A stretch of 64,000 bases of DNA from Spisula solida (lineage: Eukaryota > Mollusca > Bivalvia > Venerida > Mactridae): positions 36,386,551 to 36,450,550 of the forward strand of contig OX365945.1 in the NCBI GenBank assembly GCA_947247005.1, written 5' to 3'. Positions 47,901 to 59,379 of this stretch are shown here, piece after piece. The notes under the pieces are model-generated. The model was not told the origin of the DNA and searched no databases. It saw only the letters and a program-made list of their open reading frames with translations. Every line of letters starts with the position of its first letter. The stretch's first letter is position 1. Both the position numbers and the translations under genes were made by a program.

Positions 47901-50900
47901 TCAGACATTGCGAGACAACATGTTGGTCGTCATGGGAAAGTAATCAATCCACCATTAATCGATATTTTGCATATTCACTTAGAACGACCATTCTGAAAAA
48001 TGAGGATTTTTTTGCTTGAAGTTAAAGTTGTTAGTAGACTCAGTGTTGCGTTTCTAGATGCACTCAGTATATTTTTGGTGGAGCATACATGTATGTTACA
48101 TGATTCAAAAACTTTTACGTGTGAAATTATTGGTCACACACAACATGTTTAAAACGAACAGTGCTAGTTGTCTTGGTAAAATATTTATTTTAGTATTTTA
48201 AATATAATTATTATTAATTCAATATACATGTAATGTTTCTGAAAATATTTAACCTTTACATCATGGTGTATATGCATATCGGACCCCTCTGTGCTGACAC
48301 TGGGTACTTTTGTGCAAAACGATGGTTTAACAGTCGACTCTGAATCAGAGATGTTAGAAAACGTTTTGTCCGAATCATAGTTTTTTGCTTACAGCTGTAT
48401 TGATCACGAGTTGACGCAGGGATTTGTTGTTCTATTAATTTTGTTTCATTGGCTGACACAAGTTTAAACTAAGATTGAATGTAGGCCGTGCTACTTTCTC
48501 GGATGAACATCGTGTCGTGTTTACGAAGCTTGGAGATGTGTCGTTGTGTGTACATGGTTCTGTTAAAATGTGTTCGGCTGTCATGTTATATTCCTTCTCA
48601 TTCATTCCCATACCTTGATATAACATCATATTATACTCTATAAAGCATGTGACACTTGTCAGACTGCATAGAGCCCTGCTTCTTTTCCTACATATGGTAT
48701 ACTTTGAAACTTAGCTCCGAACCGTAGCATTTTATGAAAATAGCTCCGGACTGTAGCATTTTCATTTTAGCTCCGAACTGTAGCATTTTTGTTTATGTCG
48801 TCTCATTTTGTCTGTTGCTCATATTTATCAGAAATATTTTGCTTGTCGATCTTAAATTTTGCGACCCACATTATCGCTATTAAATTATAACTTTTAATGA
48901 AGCTGTAATTTGTTAAGGACATGTTTTAGTGAATTGCTCCGAACCGTAGCATAGCAGATTGCGGTTTACGAAATGCGCCGTTGCCCAAATAACAAAAAGT
49001 ACACAATTTTGTCACCCAGGTAAGAGCGTCGATGATTTGCTTTTGAAAGGAGACGGCGCTCGTCTATATTTCATCCAGATCGACCAATTATTAAGAAAGT
49101 TACAAGCAAAAATGTTACCTGAATCGAGGCGGTTTGTTTACAAAATTGGCTCCGAACATTAGCATCTGGTCACGTGGGTTCCCCACAGTGAATCTGCCAC
49201 TGTATATAACTTAGGTGAATCGGCCACTGTATATAACTTAGGTGAATCGGCCACGATATATAACTTAGGTGAATCTGCTACTGTATATAACTTAGGTGAA
49301 TCGGCCACTGTATATAACTTAGGTGAATCGGCCACTGTATATAACTTAGGTGAATCGGCCACGGTATATTACTTAGGTGAATCGGCCACTGTATATAACT
49401 TAGGTGAATCGGCCACGATATATAACTTAGGTGAATCTGCCACTGTATATAACTTAGGTGAATCGGCCACTGTATATAACTTAGGTGAATCGGCCACGGT
49501 ATATAACTTAGGTGAATCGGCCACGGTATATAACTTAGGTGAATCGGCCACGGTATATAACTTAGGTGAATCGGCCACGGTATATAACTTAGGTGAATCG
49601 GCCACGTATATATATAACTTAGGTGAATCGGCCACTGTATATAACTTAGGTGAATCGGCCACGGTATATAACTTAGGTGAGTCGGCCACGTATATAACTT
49701 AGGTGAATCGGCCACGGTATATAACTTAGGTGAAGCGGCCACGGTATATAACTTAGGTGAATCGGCCACTGTATATAACTTAGGTGAATCAGCCACGGTA
49801 TATAACTTAGGTGAATCGGCCACGTATATATATAACTTAGGTGAATCGGCCACTGTATATAACTTAGGTGAATCGGCCACGGTATATAACTTAGGTGAAT
49901 CGGCCACGTATATATATAACTTAGGTGAATCGGCCACTGTATATAACTTAGGTGAATCGGCCACGGTATATAACTTAGGTGAATCGGCCACGTATATAAC
50001 TTAGGTGAATCGGCCACGGTATATAACTTAGGTGAATCAGCCACGGTATATAACTTAGGTGAATCGGCCACGGTATATAACCTAGGTGAATCGGCCATGT
50101 ATATATATAACTTAGGTGAATCGGCCACTGTATATAACTTAGGTGAATCGGCCACGGTATATAACTTAGGTGAATCGGCCACCGTATATAACTTAGGTGA
50201 ATCGGCCACCGTATATAACTTAGGTGAATCGGCCACCGTATATAACTTAGGTGAATCGGCCACCGTATATAACTTAGGTGAATCGGCCACCGTATATAAC
50301 TTGGGTGAATCGGCCACGGTATATAACTTAGGTGAGTCGGCCACGTATATAACTTAGGTGAATCGGCCACGGTATATAACTTAGGTGAATCGGCCACGGT
50401 ATATAACTTAGGTGAATCGGCCACGGTATATAACTTAGGTGAATCGGCCACGGTATATAACTTAGGTGAATCGGCCACGTATATATATAACTTAGGTGAA
50501 TCGGCCACTGTATATAACTTAGGTGAATCGGCCACGGTATATAACTTAGGTGAGTCGGCCACGTATATAACTTAGGTGAATCGGCCACGGTATATAACTT
50601 AGGTGAATCGGCCACGGTATATAACTTAGGTGAATCGGCCACTGTATATAACTTAGGTGAATCGGCCACTGTATATAACTTAGGTGAATCAGCCACGGTA
50701 TATAACTTAGGTGAATCGGCCACGTATATATATAACTTAGGTGAATCGGCCACTGTATATAACTTAGGTGAATCGGCCACGGTATATAACTTAGGTGAAT
50801 CGGCCACGTATATATATAACTTAGGTGAATCGGCCACTGTATATAACTTAGGTGAATCGGCCACGGTATATAACTTAGGTGAATCGGCCACGTATATAAC

Positions 50901-53900
50901 TTAGGTGAATCGGCCACGGTATATAACTTAGGTGAATCAGCCACGGTATATAACTTAGGTGAATCGGCCTAGGTATATAACTTAGGTGAATCGGCCATGT
51001 ATATATATAACTTAGGTGAATCGGCCACTGTATATAACTTAGGTGAATCGGCCACGGTATATAACTTAGGTGAATCGGCCACCGTATATAACTTAGGTGA
51101 ATCGGCCACCGTATATAACTTAGGTGAATCGGCCACCGTATATAACTTAGGTGAATCGGCCACCGTATATAACTTAGGTGAATCGGCCACCGTATATAAC
51201 TTGGGTGAATCGGCCACCGTATATAACTTAGGTGAATCGGCCACCGTATATAACTTAGGTGAATCGGCCACCGTATATAACTTAGTTGAATCGGCCACTG
51301 TATATAACTTAGGTGAATCGGCCACTGTATATAACTTAGGTGAATCGGCCACAGTTTATAACTGAAAAATTGTCGAACCAGAATATACAACCAAACTAAT
51401 GAGACTTAAGTACAACCGAGTGTAACCAAGCAAGTTATCAGTTAATGTGGGAATACAAGCTGATAATGATGTCACTGCACTTCACACTTATTGTATACCA
51501 TGACAAGTCTTCCTGTCATTGGATGACTGGTGTTCTCCTCTGAGTGACCAGAATACTTTGTACATTGTTTAAGACAACTAGATGGGTTGAACCATTTCAA
51601 GGGAAGCCATGCCAATCCTGCCTCAGCAGATGAGCTGGTTTTGGTTCCGTAGGGTATATATTTCCTCAAATTAATTAAATAACATGTAAAATTAAAATCA
51701 ATATTGGTAGCGTTAGGACTGGTTGTTTATATAAGGCACAGTCATCATGCCAAAACTAAACTAAACTGAAGCAAGTTCTAATGTTGCTGCAAGTTTTTAA
51801 CTGTTTGATTAAGCCAGATAGAGAACTTAGTAGTATTCAAAAATTGAATCCTGGAAAGGCATCATACGTCATTTGGATGGATTAAATATGTTTGTGTTGC
51901 TTAAGTTGTTGCTTCCGGCAGGGTTGTATACAATGCAGTCCTCCCTGTCATGTTGTTGTTTTGTTATCTCCATTCTATGGGAATATAAAACTGGTAGGCG
52001 TAGTGTGTACTATATTATCAGTTTACTTAGTGACTAAAACGCTCAAAACAAGCATGCCACATGATTAGTTCATAGACTTACCAAATAAAGACTCCTAGAG
52101 TCCATCTCTGCCAACGTGATTTATCTTTCTGTGTTTATATATTGTAAAAGGTGCATTGTTCGACTAGATCAAATGAAACTCTGACAAACATGTCAGTTGG
52201 TCAAAAAACATGTTACAAACACTGATAACTTGAGCGCATGCATTGAATGTACATAAAGCACGGCAAATCACTGTGCATGATTGCCAGACCTCCCTAACTT
52301 ATTTGTCAGTTACTTTAACAACCTGTGTATAAAACTCAATACAATATTCTATAATAAGTACTGAGAATGCAGCATCAACTTACCTTACACAAGCCCTACC
52401 ATGTGGCTGAGGTAACCATTTTGTAATTGTATATGTCATTTACTGTTGTTTCTTTACAGAATACTGGCAGTTTAACGAAGGAAGATGCCGTTGTTGATCA
52501 ATCACCGAAATTCAACGATAAAACAACACCAGAAACCAAACCTGGTACCAGTCCTGGACAAGCACCTAGTGAAGAAAGTGGAACCGCTCATTCTAGAGCT
52601 TTTGTACCACCAAAGATTCATAGTTCTGGTATAACAGGATCAGTATTATTACGTCGTCCACAAAGTCCCTTAAATACTGGTCGTTCTCAATTATTGATTC
52701 ATAAGCAAGTGTCATCTACTGGTGCAGAATCTTCCAGTCCTCGTAGTCCACTAAGTCCACGTTCTGATGCCCCTCTACATGTAAGTCCAAAGGAAGCAAA
52801 TGCTTCTGAAACTAATGAGGAAAGTTTGCCTGCTGATAAAGTCGCCATAAGAAACAAACTCAGGGCAAACAGTTTCCGATTAAAGGACTTGTTGACTAAA
52901 AGACCCTTTGTTCGATCTCAAGACAGTTCTAATGGTGAAAATAGTGTAAATAGTGCTGAACAAAATACAAACGAAACTGCGCGCAGTGCAAAAACGGATA
53001 CAGCAGAAAGTGAAACAAGTGATCATTCAAATTCTGGTGTTGGAACCGATCGTACTAGATGGAGAAGGCAGGGTTTATCAAATATTTCACGTTCTAAATC
53101 TACAGTATCAGATAGAACTGCTACATTGATATCTTCAAGATATCTCAGACGAAATAGAAATAGTACTGAAACTTCTAATGATAGTGAAAAAGCTACTTCT
53201 GTGAGTGATGCTAGTAAGCCATCTGATAACACTGAACTTGCCAATGGTGAACCTCAAACTGGTGATGCAGCAGAGACAAATGGTAGAGAACAGGAAAAAG
53301 GGTATAGATCAATAGACAGGGTACCTGTAGTTAATAATCTTACTGAAAACAAGAACGATGCTGCTGATGTTGGCTCAGGTAGAACGTCTATAGGAGCAAC
53401 ATTGTTACGCAGTCCAAGAACTAGATCTACGTCAGGAAGTTCTAATGTGCCATCTTCACCTGAAAAATCAAGTCATCAAAAATTTCTTGATCAACTTGGG
53501 AATAACCAAGTGCATTCTGAAAGCAATAGTGATGATAAAAGTATTCCCAATATTGATATGGATAAAAAAGCTAAAGCAATAACTGAACTTGAAAAAGACA
53601 GTGATGTGAACTTAGTGTTTGATTCTGAAAAACTTGGAAGATTAGATAATTCTTTCCCTGAAGAATCTGTACAACATGACAGCAACTACAATATGTCACA
53701 ATCGGAATACATTGTTTCTCATTCAAAAAATGATGATGCACACAGAATGCGTTCTGAACCTACAAGTCCGGATAAGGTACAACTATCTGTAAGACCTAGC
53801 CAATCATATGATAATACAGCTGACATAGATTTCTCCAGGTCGTCGCCAGCATTAAAACGCAGTCTAGCCGTCACTGATCTAGATCAGGCTATGAAGGACA

Positions 53901-56229
53901 GAGACAAACAGAAGCTAAGCTCCATATTTAAAGATGGATCGGACAAGGAAAATAACGAAGTACCATCTAGATTGCATTCAAGTGAAGACAAAACAGAAGG
54001 TGAGATAATTAATTATTAACATACTTTACATGCCAGTTGTAGAATTAGCCATACTCTAATTTATTTCAGTTTGAAGTTTTTTTTTCAAAGCATAAACCTA
54101 TTAAATACATTAATGTATTAGTTACATATGCAATAAACAAGGCTGTACATGTATGTCTGACATAAATATGTTGGCTGTATTGATTACACTTAAATAATTT
54201 AATTGTAGCTGGGGCATACATGTCATGTTTCACAGAGCCCTTTGCGTGAGATTGGTGATGGAAATGCAGGAGATTTTGGGCCTATTTAGGGCATTGGTCT
54301 CAACTCCTTTGTCTAGCCTTATATTCCTTCTATAGAAAACAAATGCAATTCCACAGGGACTGGTACCGCAATGGGTGGTATAACCAGTAATTTCAGTTTT
54401 GGAAAACCCTATGTTCAAAGCCCTCTCTAAAGGGGGGGCAGTGGGCCCAAAAACCTGTGCTTGACCTTTGCTACGTGATATCCTTTAACCGGGATGCATG
54501 TGTATCCATGATAGTGAAATTTCCAATTTGGGCATTTAGGCCGTAAACTATGGAAGCCCGAAATGGTCATCCCAGCCAGTCTGTATTAGTATGCTATGGT
54601 AGCGGAATGGATATGCAGTTTTCACTTATTTGACTGTCATGACAATACCGTACATGCTTCATGAAGCAATTTAACTAATACTGGTGATCATTTTCATAAT
54701 TTTAATGTAAACTCAAAATGTCAGTTTATAGTACATGTATGTTCAAGAAATGTGTGAGATTTGATCAATTTGCCCCCCCCCATCATGTATGAGTAGTCTC
54801 AAATGCGTAAGACTCATACATGACGCGGGAGATCTGGTATGTATGTGGAAGTCTAGATTTACTTAACTAAGTTTGTTTTTAGCTCATCTGATTTATGAAA
54901 AAAGATGAGTTATTGTCATCACTTGATCGTCGTCGGCGTCGGCGTTGCTTGGTTAAGTTTTGTGTTAAGGTAAACTTTTTTCATAAACTATAGAAGTTAT
55001 TGCTTTGAAACTTGCAACACTTGTTCACCATCAATACCTGAGCCTGTAAAGCAAGACTCATAACTCAGATTTGCATTTTGTAAGAATTATTGCCCCTTTT
55101 TGGACTTAAAAAGTAAAATGCCTTGGGTAAGTTTTGCGTTTAGGTCCATTTTTCTCGTACACTACGTGGGATATTGCTTTGAAACTTTCAACACTTGTTC
55201 ACCATCAACACCTGACCATGTCAAGCATGAACCATAACTCTGATCTCCATTTTGCGAAAGTTATTTCCCCTTTTTGGACTTGGAAAATTCCTTGGTTAAG
55301 TTTTGTGTTTAGGTCCACTTTTCTCCTAAACTATCAGAGTTATTGCTTTGAAACTTTCAACACTTGTTCACCATCAACACCTGACCATGTCAAGCAAGAA
55401 CCATAACTCTGATCTGCATTTTGCATGAGTTATTGCCCCTTATTGGACTTAGAAAATTCCTTGGTTAAGTTTTGTGTTTAGGTCCACTTTTCTCATACAC
55501 TATGTGGGCTATTGCTTTGAAACTTTCAACACTTGTTCACCATCAACACCTGAATATTTCAAGTAAGAATCATAACTCTGGTCAGCATTTTGCGAGAGTT
55601 ATTTCCCCTTTTTGGACACAGAAAGTTCCTTGGTTAAGTTTTGTGTTGAGGGTCATTTTTCTCATACATTATGTGGGCTATTGCTTTGAAACTTTTAACA
55701 CTTATTCACCATCAATACCTGACCATGTCAAGCATGACCCAAAACTCTGATCAGCATTTTGCAAGAGTTATTGCCCCTTTTTTCACCATCAATACCTCAC
55801 TTTTTTAAGCAAGACTCATAACACTGCCCTACTTTATGCAAGGGTAATGGGCCTTTTTTACAGTGACAATGATCAGATGAGCGTCTGCGCCCGCAAGGCG
55901 GTGCTCTTGTTATCATACCATTGAAGGTACTTATAGTACCACAATTCCATGAATAATGTTTTCAGTTTTAAAGCCGTCAGAAAGTCAGCTTGAAACAGAT
56001 TTAGATGCTCGCCTTCTTCCGACGCACAGAATTATTACAAGAAGTCCACACATTCGACAGAAAACTCAAAGCTGTACAGAGGCTCCGACTTCACCGCCTC
56101 ATAGTACACCGCCAGTGAACCCGGTGGCACCGATGGTGTACAAACCTCATATAAACCTGGAAGATGCCATCAAGTGGCCAATGGAAATTCCAGGAAAACT
56201 GGATTTCAGAAAAATGGAAGTATTTGAAG
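41413..56229 (+). CDS. Unrecognised Ser/Thr/Pro-rich protein gene, 3' part missing
   Basis: Three exons join in phase (phase 0 at 41979/52460, phase 1 at 53999/55966), giving about 790 residues and still open. The N-terminus is acidic ([20 protein letters not shown]). Most of the rest is Ser/Thr/Asn/Pro-rich low complexity with many proline-directed sites (SPLSP, RSP, TSPDK) and basic RSxS patches, so probably a phosphorylated, disordered scaffold. PPPKPPSR is a possible SH3 ligand. The only fold-like part is the last segment, ending [19 protein letters not shown], which may begin a conserved domain continued downstream. No family recognised. The introns are 10.5 kb and 2.0 kb and are rich in minisatellites. 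Confidence 0.8.
42950..43690 (+). repeat. 38-bp minisatellite, about 19 copies
   Basis: Unit GGTCACCAACTTTAAATAAT plus TTGCTGGTNGGGCCCTAA. Early copies alternate between GTAGAGCC and GTTGGGCC versions, giving a local two-unit (76-bp) order. It lies in the 10.5-kb intron of the plus-strand gene. Confidence 0.95.
44627..44963 (-). mobile_element. GGCC MITE, copy 3 (TSD CAA)
   Basis: Reverse complement of the 15041-15377 copy with very high similarity, flanked by CAA on both sides (CCAA|GGCC ... GGCC|CAAC). Confirms a 3-bp target duplication that is not restricted to TTA. Confidence 0.85.
45147..45358 (+). repeat. 34-bp minisatellite, about 6 copies
   Basis: Unit ATGATAATACCGGCATGCTT plus TGTGCCTAGCATAT, with a T/A change at ATTTATG and one ATTATACC variant. 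Low divergence implies recent expansion. Confidence 0.95.
46269..46337 (+). repeat. 27-bp minisatellite, left remnant
   Basis: Two and a half units of AACTTAGGTGAATCGGCC plus ACGGTATAT directly left of the TIR element. It ends inside a unit at AATCT, the target duplication. Confidence 0.9.
46338..49190. mobile_element. 2.85-kb TIR element with about 475-bp terminal inverted repeats
   Basis: Left end CACTGTGGGGAACCCACGTG and its exact complement at 49171-49190. TIRs run to about 46816 and from about 48716 and are nearly identical. AATCT flanks both sides (46333-46337, 49191-49195). The inner TIR ends hold four units built on GCTACGGTTCGGAGC. The 1.9-kb interior has no transposase-like frame and includes two direct 150-bp repeats (GGTGACCTAT...CTTGGACCAGAT at 47500 and 47680) and an inverted pair ATCTAGAAACGCAAC at 47085/48050. 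Non-autonomous. The 5-bp duplication with CACTGTG ends recalls Transib/RAG-like elements, but TIRs this long are not typical of them, so the superfamily is open. Confidence 0.9.
46849..47238 (-). other. Open frame inside the TIR element, coding status doubtful
   Basis: 129 codons on the minus strand, basic and hydrophobic, without a recognised domain. It overlaps the inner edge of the left TIR. It could be a degenerate or captured segment; no evidence of expression. Confidence 0.15.
49191..51362 (+). repeat. 27-bp minisatellite, about 80 copies, with 900-bp higher-order duplication
   Basis: Unit AACTTAGGTGAATCGGCC plus ACNGTATAT. Variants at N (C, G, T), 25-bp (ACGTATAT) and 29-bp (ACGTATATATAT) units, AATCAGCC and AATCTGCC versions. 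Variant order from about 49740 to 50290 repeats at an offset of exactly 900 bp (e.g. GGCCATGTATATATA at 50093 and 50993). It lies in the 10.5-kb intron of the plus-strand gene. Confidence 0.97.
51363..52459. other. Intron of the plus-strand gene, nothing recognised
   Basis: No repeats or exons were identified up to the acceptor at 52459. Confidence 0.5.
52460..53999 (+). CDS. Plus-strand gene, coding exon B
   Basis: 1540 nt, acceptor TTTCTTTACAG, donor GAAG|GTGAGA. 513 codons free of stops: [20 protein letters not shown] onward, including [24 protein letters not shown], a more structured [30 protein letters not shown], and an acidic/basic end with [19 protein letters not shown]. The length of the open frame and its codon pattern leave little doubt it is coding. 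Confidence 0.92.
54000..54875. other. Intron of the plus-strand gene, nothing recognised
   Basis: Contains C and G homopolymer runs (about 54430 and 54772) but no identified exon. Confidence 0.45.
54876..55911 (+). mobile_element. Complete 169-bp-unit element, family B (Helentron-like, non-autonomous)
   Basis: Left end TTTTTAGCTCATCTGAT with an AGATGAGTT inverted partner, then GATCGTCGTCGGCGTCGGCG, then five units starting CCTTGGTTAAGTTTTGTGTT at about 54947, 55121, 55290, 55459 and 55628 (period 169 after the first), then CAGATGAGCG, a GCGCCCGCAAGGCGGTGC hairpin and the terminus CTCTTGTT. Same plan and same two ends as 31995-33544 with an unrelated body. Inserted 55 bp before exon C of the plus-strand gene. 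Confidence 0.85.
55966..56229 (+). CDS. Plus-strand gene, coding exon C
   Basis: 264 nt, acceptor ATGTTTTCAG, donor GAAG|GTATGT. Starts [20 protein letters not shown] and continues [13 protein letters not shown], a Pro/Thr linker, then [20 protein letters not shown] and KMEVFEG. Phase matches exon B. Following exons were not found within the window. Confidence 0.88.
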
Positions 56230-57194
56230 GTATGTTTTCTTTGTCATTGAACTGAGATTTCTTTATGTAACGGTGTACCACACCACACTGTCCTATACTG
56301 GCAAAAATGCCCTGAAACTAAGTTTGTGAAGTCTTATTCGGATAGAGTATAATTTTGTTGTGGAAATGAAATAAAAGCAAGAGTTTTGCAATTGTAGCAT
56401 TTATTGTGAACTATAGGTGTCATAATAGGTATTAAATGTGATAAAATATAATGGAATACAACCAAAATAATACCAAAACAATATGTCCAAAGTCGTAGGT
56501 TGACTATTTTATTCTCAGAAACTTATAGAGCATGCACATGCACAGTGCTAGGCTGTGTAATAAAAACAACCAGACAAAAGATGTGTCCAGTCATACAAAC
56601 TGCTCAGTGCTACCACATTGAAAAGTCTGTAGATAATCAGATATACCAGTATGTCTGTACATTTCAAACTGTACCAGTCTACCAGTCCTGGTATTAAAAT
56701 GATATCATTCCAATATGTCAACATCTGTCTAATATGGTGTAGTTACATGATACATTGTTTTACTTGTATATGAAATAATTGATTTAATTCTAATTGAATA
56801 GAGAGGTATTCTTGCCGTCATTTTCGTTATATTATTGATTGTGTACATTTCTACTTAAATTTGACCTTCTTTACCTTGGGGCTAAAACTTTATTCAAAGC
56901 TTGGCTAGCTGTATTGTCACTGTGTTGTATCATTTAAAGTTTTTTTTCCCATTTGCAATAAAATCCTAGAGGCTGTCATTATCATTTAATTTTATTACTA
57001 CAGTGTTAATTTGAGCTGTGCGTGCCTCCCACATTTAGGGTTATGACCGACATATTTTGTATATAAACAAAACCTGGTTTTGTCTAACTTTAAGACCATT
57101 GCATATCTCTGTAAGGTGAAAGTATCTTTTCTTTAAATTTTGATACAATTGAAAGTTGATTATTATCAAACCTCTTATAATGACCACCTTATTA

Positions 57195-57560
57195 TACCCC
57201 CACTACTTAGTGTGGGGGGGGCTATAAAGAAGTCACTTTGTCGGTCCGTCTGTCTGTCCCAAAGTTTGTCTAGGCTGTATCTTCTGTAAGCATTGAAGGA
57301 TTTTTGAAGAACTTGGTACATTTGTTTGCCTTGATGAGACAATGTCACTGTGTGTCATGCGAAACAATTATGTCAATATATTTCAAAGGTCAAGGTCACT
57401 CAAGAATGACCATAATTCAGCTTGTCCAGAGCATAACTAAGTCATTTATGTTGTGATTTGAATAATATTGTTGCACAATTATTCACCACTACCAGACAGT
57501 GTGTCATGCGACACAATTACATCAATATCTCAAAGGTCAAACTTTGTGTAACATTGCCTC
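57195..57560 (+). mobile_element. Tandem-unit element, family G copy 1
   Basis: Starts with a hairpin CCCCCACTACTTAGTGTGGGG, then CTATAAAGAAGTCAC, then GTCGGTCCGTCTGTCTGTCC, and units with TTTTTGAAGAACTTGGTACA and AGGTCAAGGTCAC. Same layout as families A and B (terminal hairpin, GTC-rich run, GGTCA-rich units); the right end was not found. Confidence 0.65.
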
Positions 57561-58639
57561 AATATAAGATACCCTCATTATAAGACCACCTCAGTATAAG
57601 ATGACCTCAATATAAGACTGACTTTGACACGTCATATTGCTTGTATAATAAACAGTTTGTGAGTTACTCACATGCCTAAAATATAAGACTCATGATAATT
57701 TATAAAATTGCTAGGTAGGAGTTTAGTGAATACATTAATACAGAGATTTTGGGAGATATGACCCTCAGATAAGTACTGAAATATTTCTTTGAATTCTTTA
57801 AATCAATTTGTATTCACATGATCTTTATTTCGGAAACCAGACTTATTTCGTTGATTTTTGAATTTAGCAATCAAAGGCTCCAGGATAGGTTTTCATGATA
57901 TGATTTTAGTATAATTATGGTGATTCATGAACTCTCAAAAAACTTGATTCACAACTCGCAAAAAACTTTCATAAATGATAATGAAAATAAAAACATGGCA
58001 AATAATAACCGACTTACAGTTTCTATAATAAATTATATCTAATATAATTTCATTTTAAAGAGCAATTTGTACGTTAGTTATTCAACTATTTAAGCTGTAT
58101 GCTTAGTGTCAATATTACATCACATTAAGTTGTTCATTCTGGATAACATTGCTGTTATGTAAATATGCTTAACATAAGTTGTTGATTGTGGGTTCTCACA
58201 TTTTTATCAACTGATACATAATAAGGTAGGCATAGATTAATACCTGGGTCAGTTAAAGAGCTTGAATAAGAGTTGGGTTGAACTATGTTTATATGTTGCA
58301 AAATTGGTCACTCAACTGATAATTTCAATGTCTAGTACTCAGGTAATAGTAAAATAATCTCATGATTTCATTTTCCTGATTAATTGTATCGGTGTCGATA
58401 ATGTGTTTTATTTGGTAACCTCACTTTATTTCTCTATTTTGATCAACTGAGTTAGCATTTCTGCCTGAATGATTTGATTACTGTATGTACCAGTCTACAA
58501 TCTTAAACTATTATCCTACACTAATGTTTTTGTAATTTAATAATTTTAGAATCAGTATAGTATCACATTGTTGAGTCACCATGAGCGTGTCATCTATTAA
58601 CAAGTTAATACCAAAAAACAAATTGCTTTATTATATTGT

Positions 58640-59105
58640 ATGAAAGTATTTACAAAATATGGTTGTATGAAATTATGTACATGAGAGGGTTGTATGAAAG
58701 TATTTACATGAGAGGGTTGTATGAAATTATTTACATGAGAGGGTTGTATGAAAGTATTTACATGAGAGGGTTGTATGAAAGTATTTACATGAGAGGGTTG
58801 TATGCATGTGAGGGTTGTATGAAATTATCTACATGAGAGGGTTGTATGAAATTATTTACATGAGAGGGTTGTATGAAAGTATTTACATGAGAGGGTTGTA
58901 TGAAAGTATTTACATGAGAGGGTTGTATGCATGTGAGGGTTGTATGAAATTATTTACATGAGAGGGTTGTATGAAAGTATTTACATGAGAGGGTTGTATG
59001 AAATTATTTACATGAGAGGGTTGTATGTAAGTATTTACATGAGAGGGTTGTATGAAATTATTTACATGAGAGAGTTGTATGAAATTATGTACACAAGAGG
59101 GTTGT
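58640..59105 (+). repeat. 27-bp minisatellite, about 17 copies
   Basis: Unit GAGGGTTGTATGAAAGTATT plus TACATGA, alternating GAAAGTATT and GAAATTATT, with two shortened TATGCATGTGAGGG units at about 58800 and 58926. Intronic. Confidence 0.95.
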
Positions 59106-59379
59106 TACTATGATGTTATGTTACTGCTATCTCCCAGATTGCTTTGTAATCGAGGTAGCTTGATAAAGCCTTGATGAAATATCTTGTTACATAATGATGT
59201 CCTTTTGGAGCCCATGAAGTAAATGATATGCTACCAAAAACAAATTATATCAAGTTATAATCAGAGTTATGAAATATCTCTCATCTTTGATGTAATTTTT
59301 ATTTAATAATTGCATGCTATGTAGTGCATGTATGTACTTTGGGTGTAAAAATGATATACTGGTAGCCTATACACCTTTT

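Noticed and set aside
49191..51362. CRISPR-like array
   Set aside because: Head-to-tail minisatellite without unique spacers, in a eukaryotic intron.
49159..51390. Long open frames on both strands (nonapeptides ADSPKLYTV and NLGESATVY repeated)
   Set aside because: They arise because the 27-bp unit is a multiple of 3 and lacks stops in several frames; frames are broken by 25- and 29-bp units and no gene context exists.
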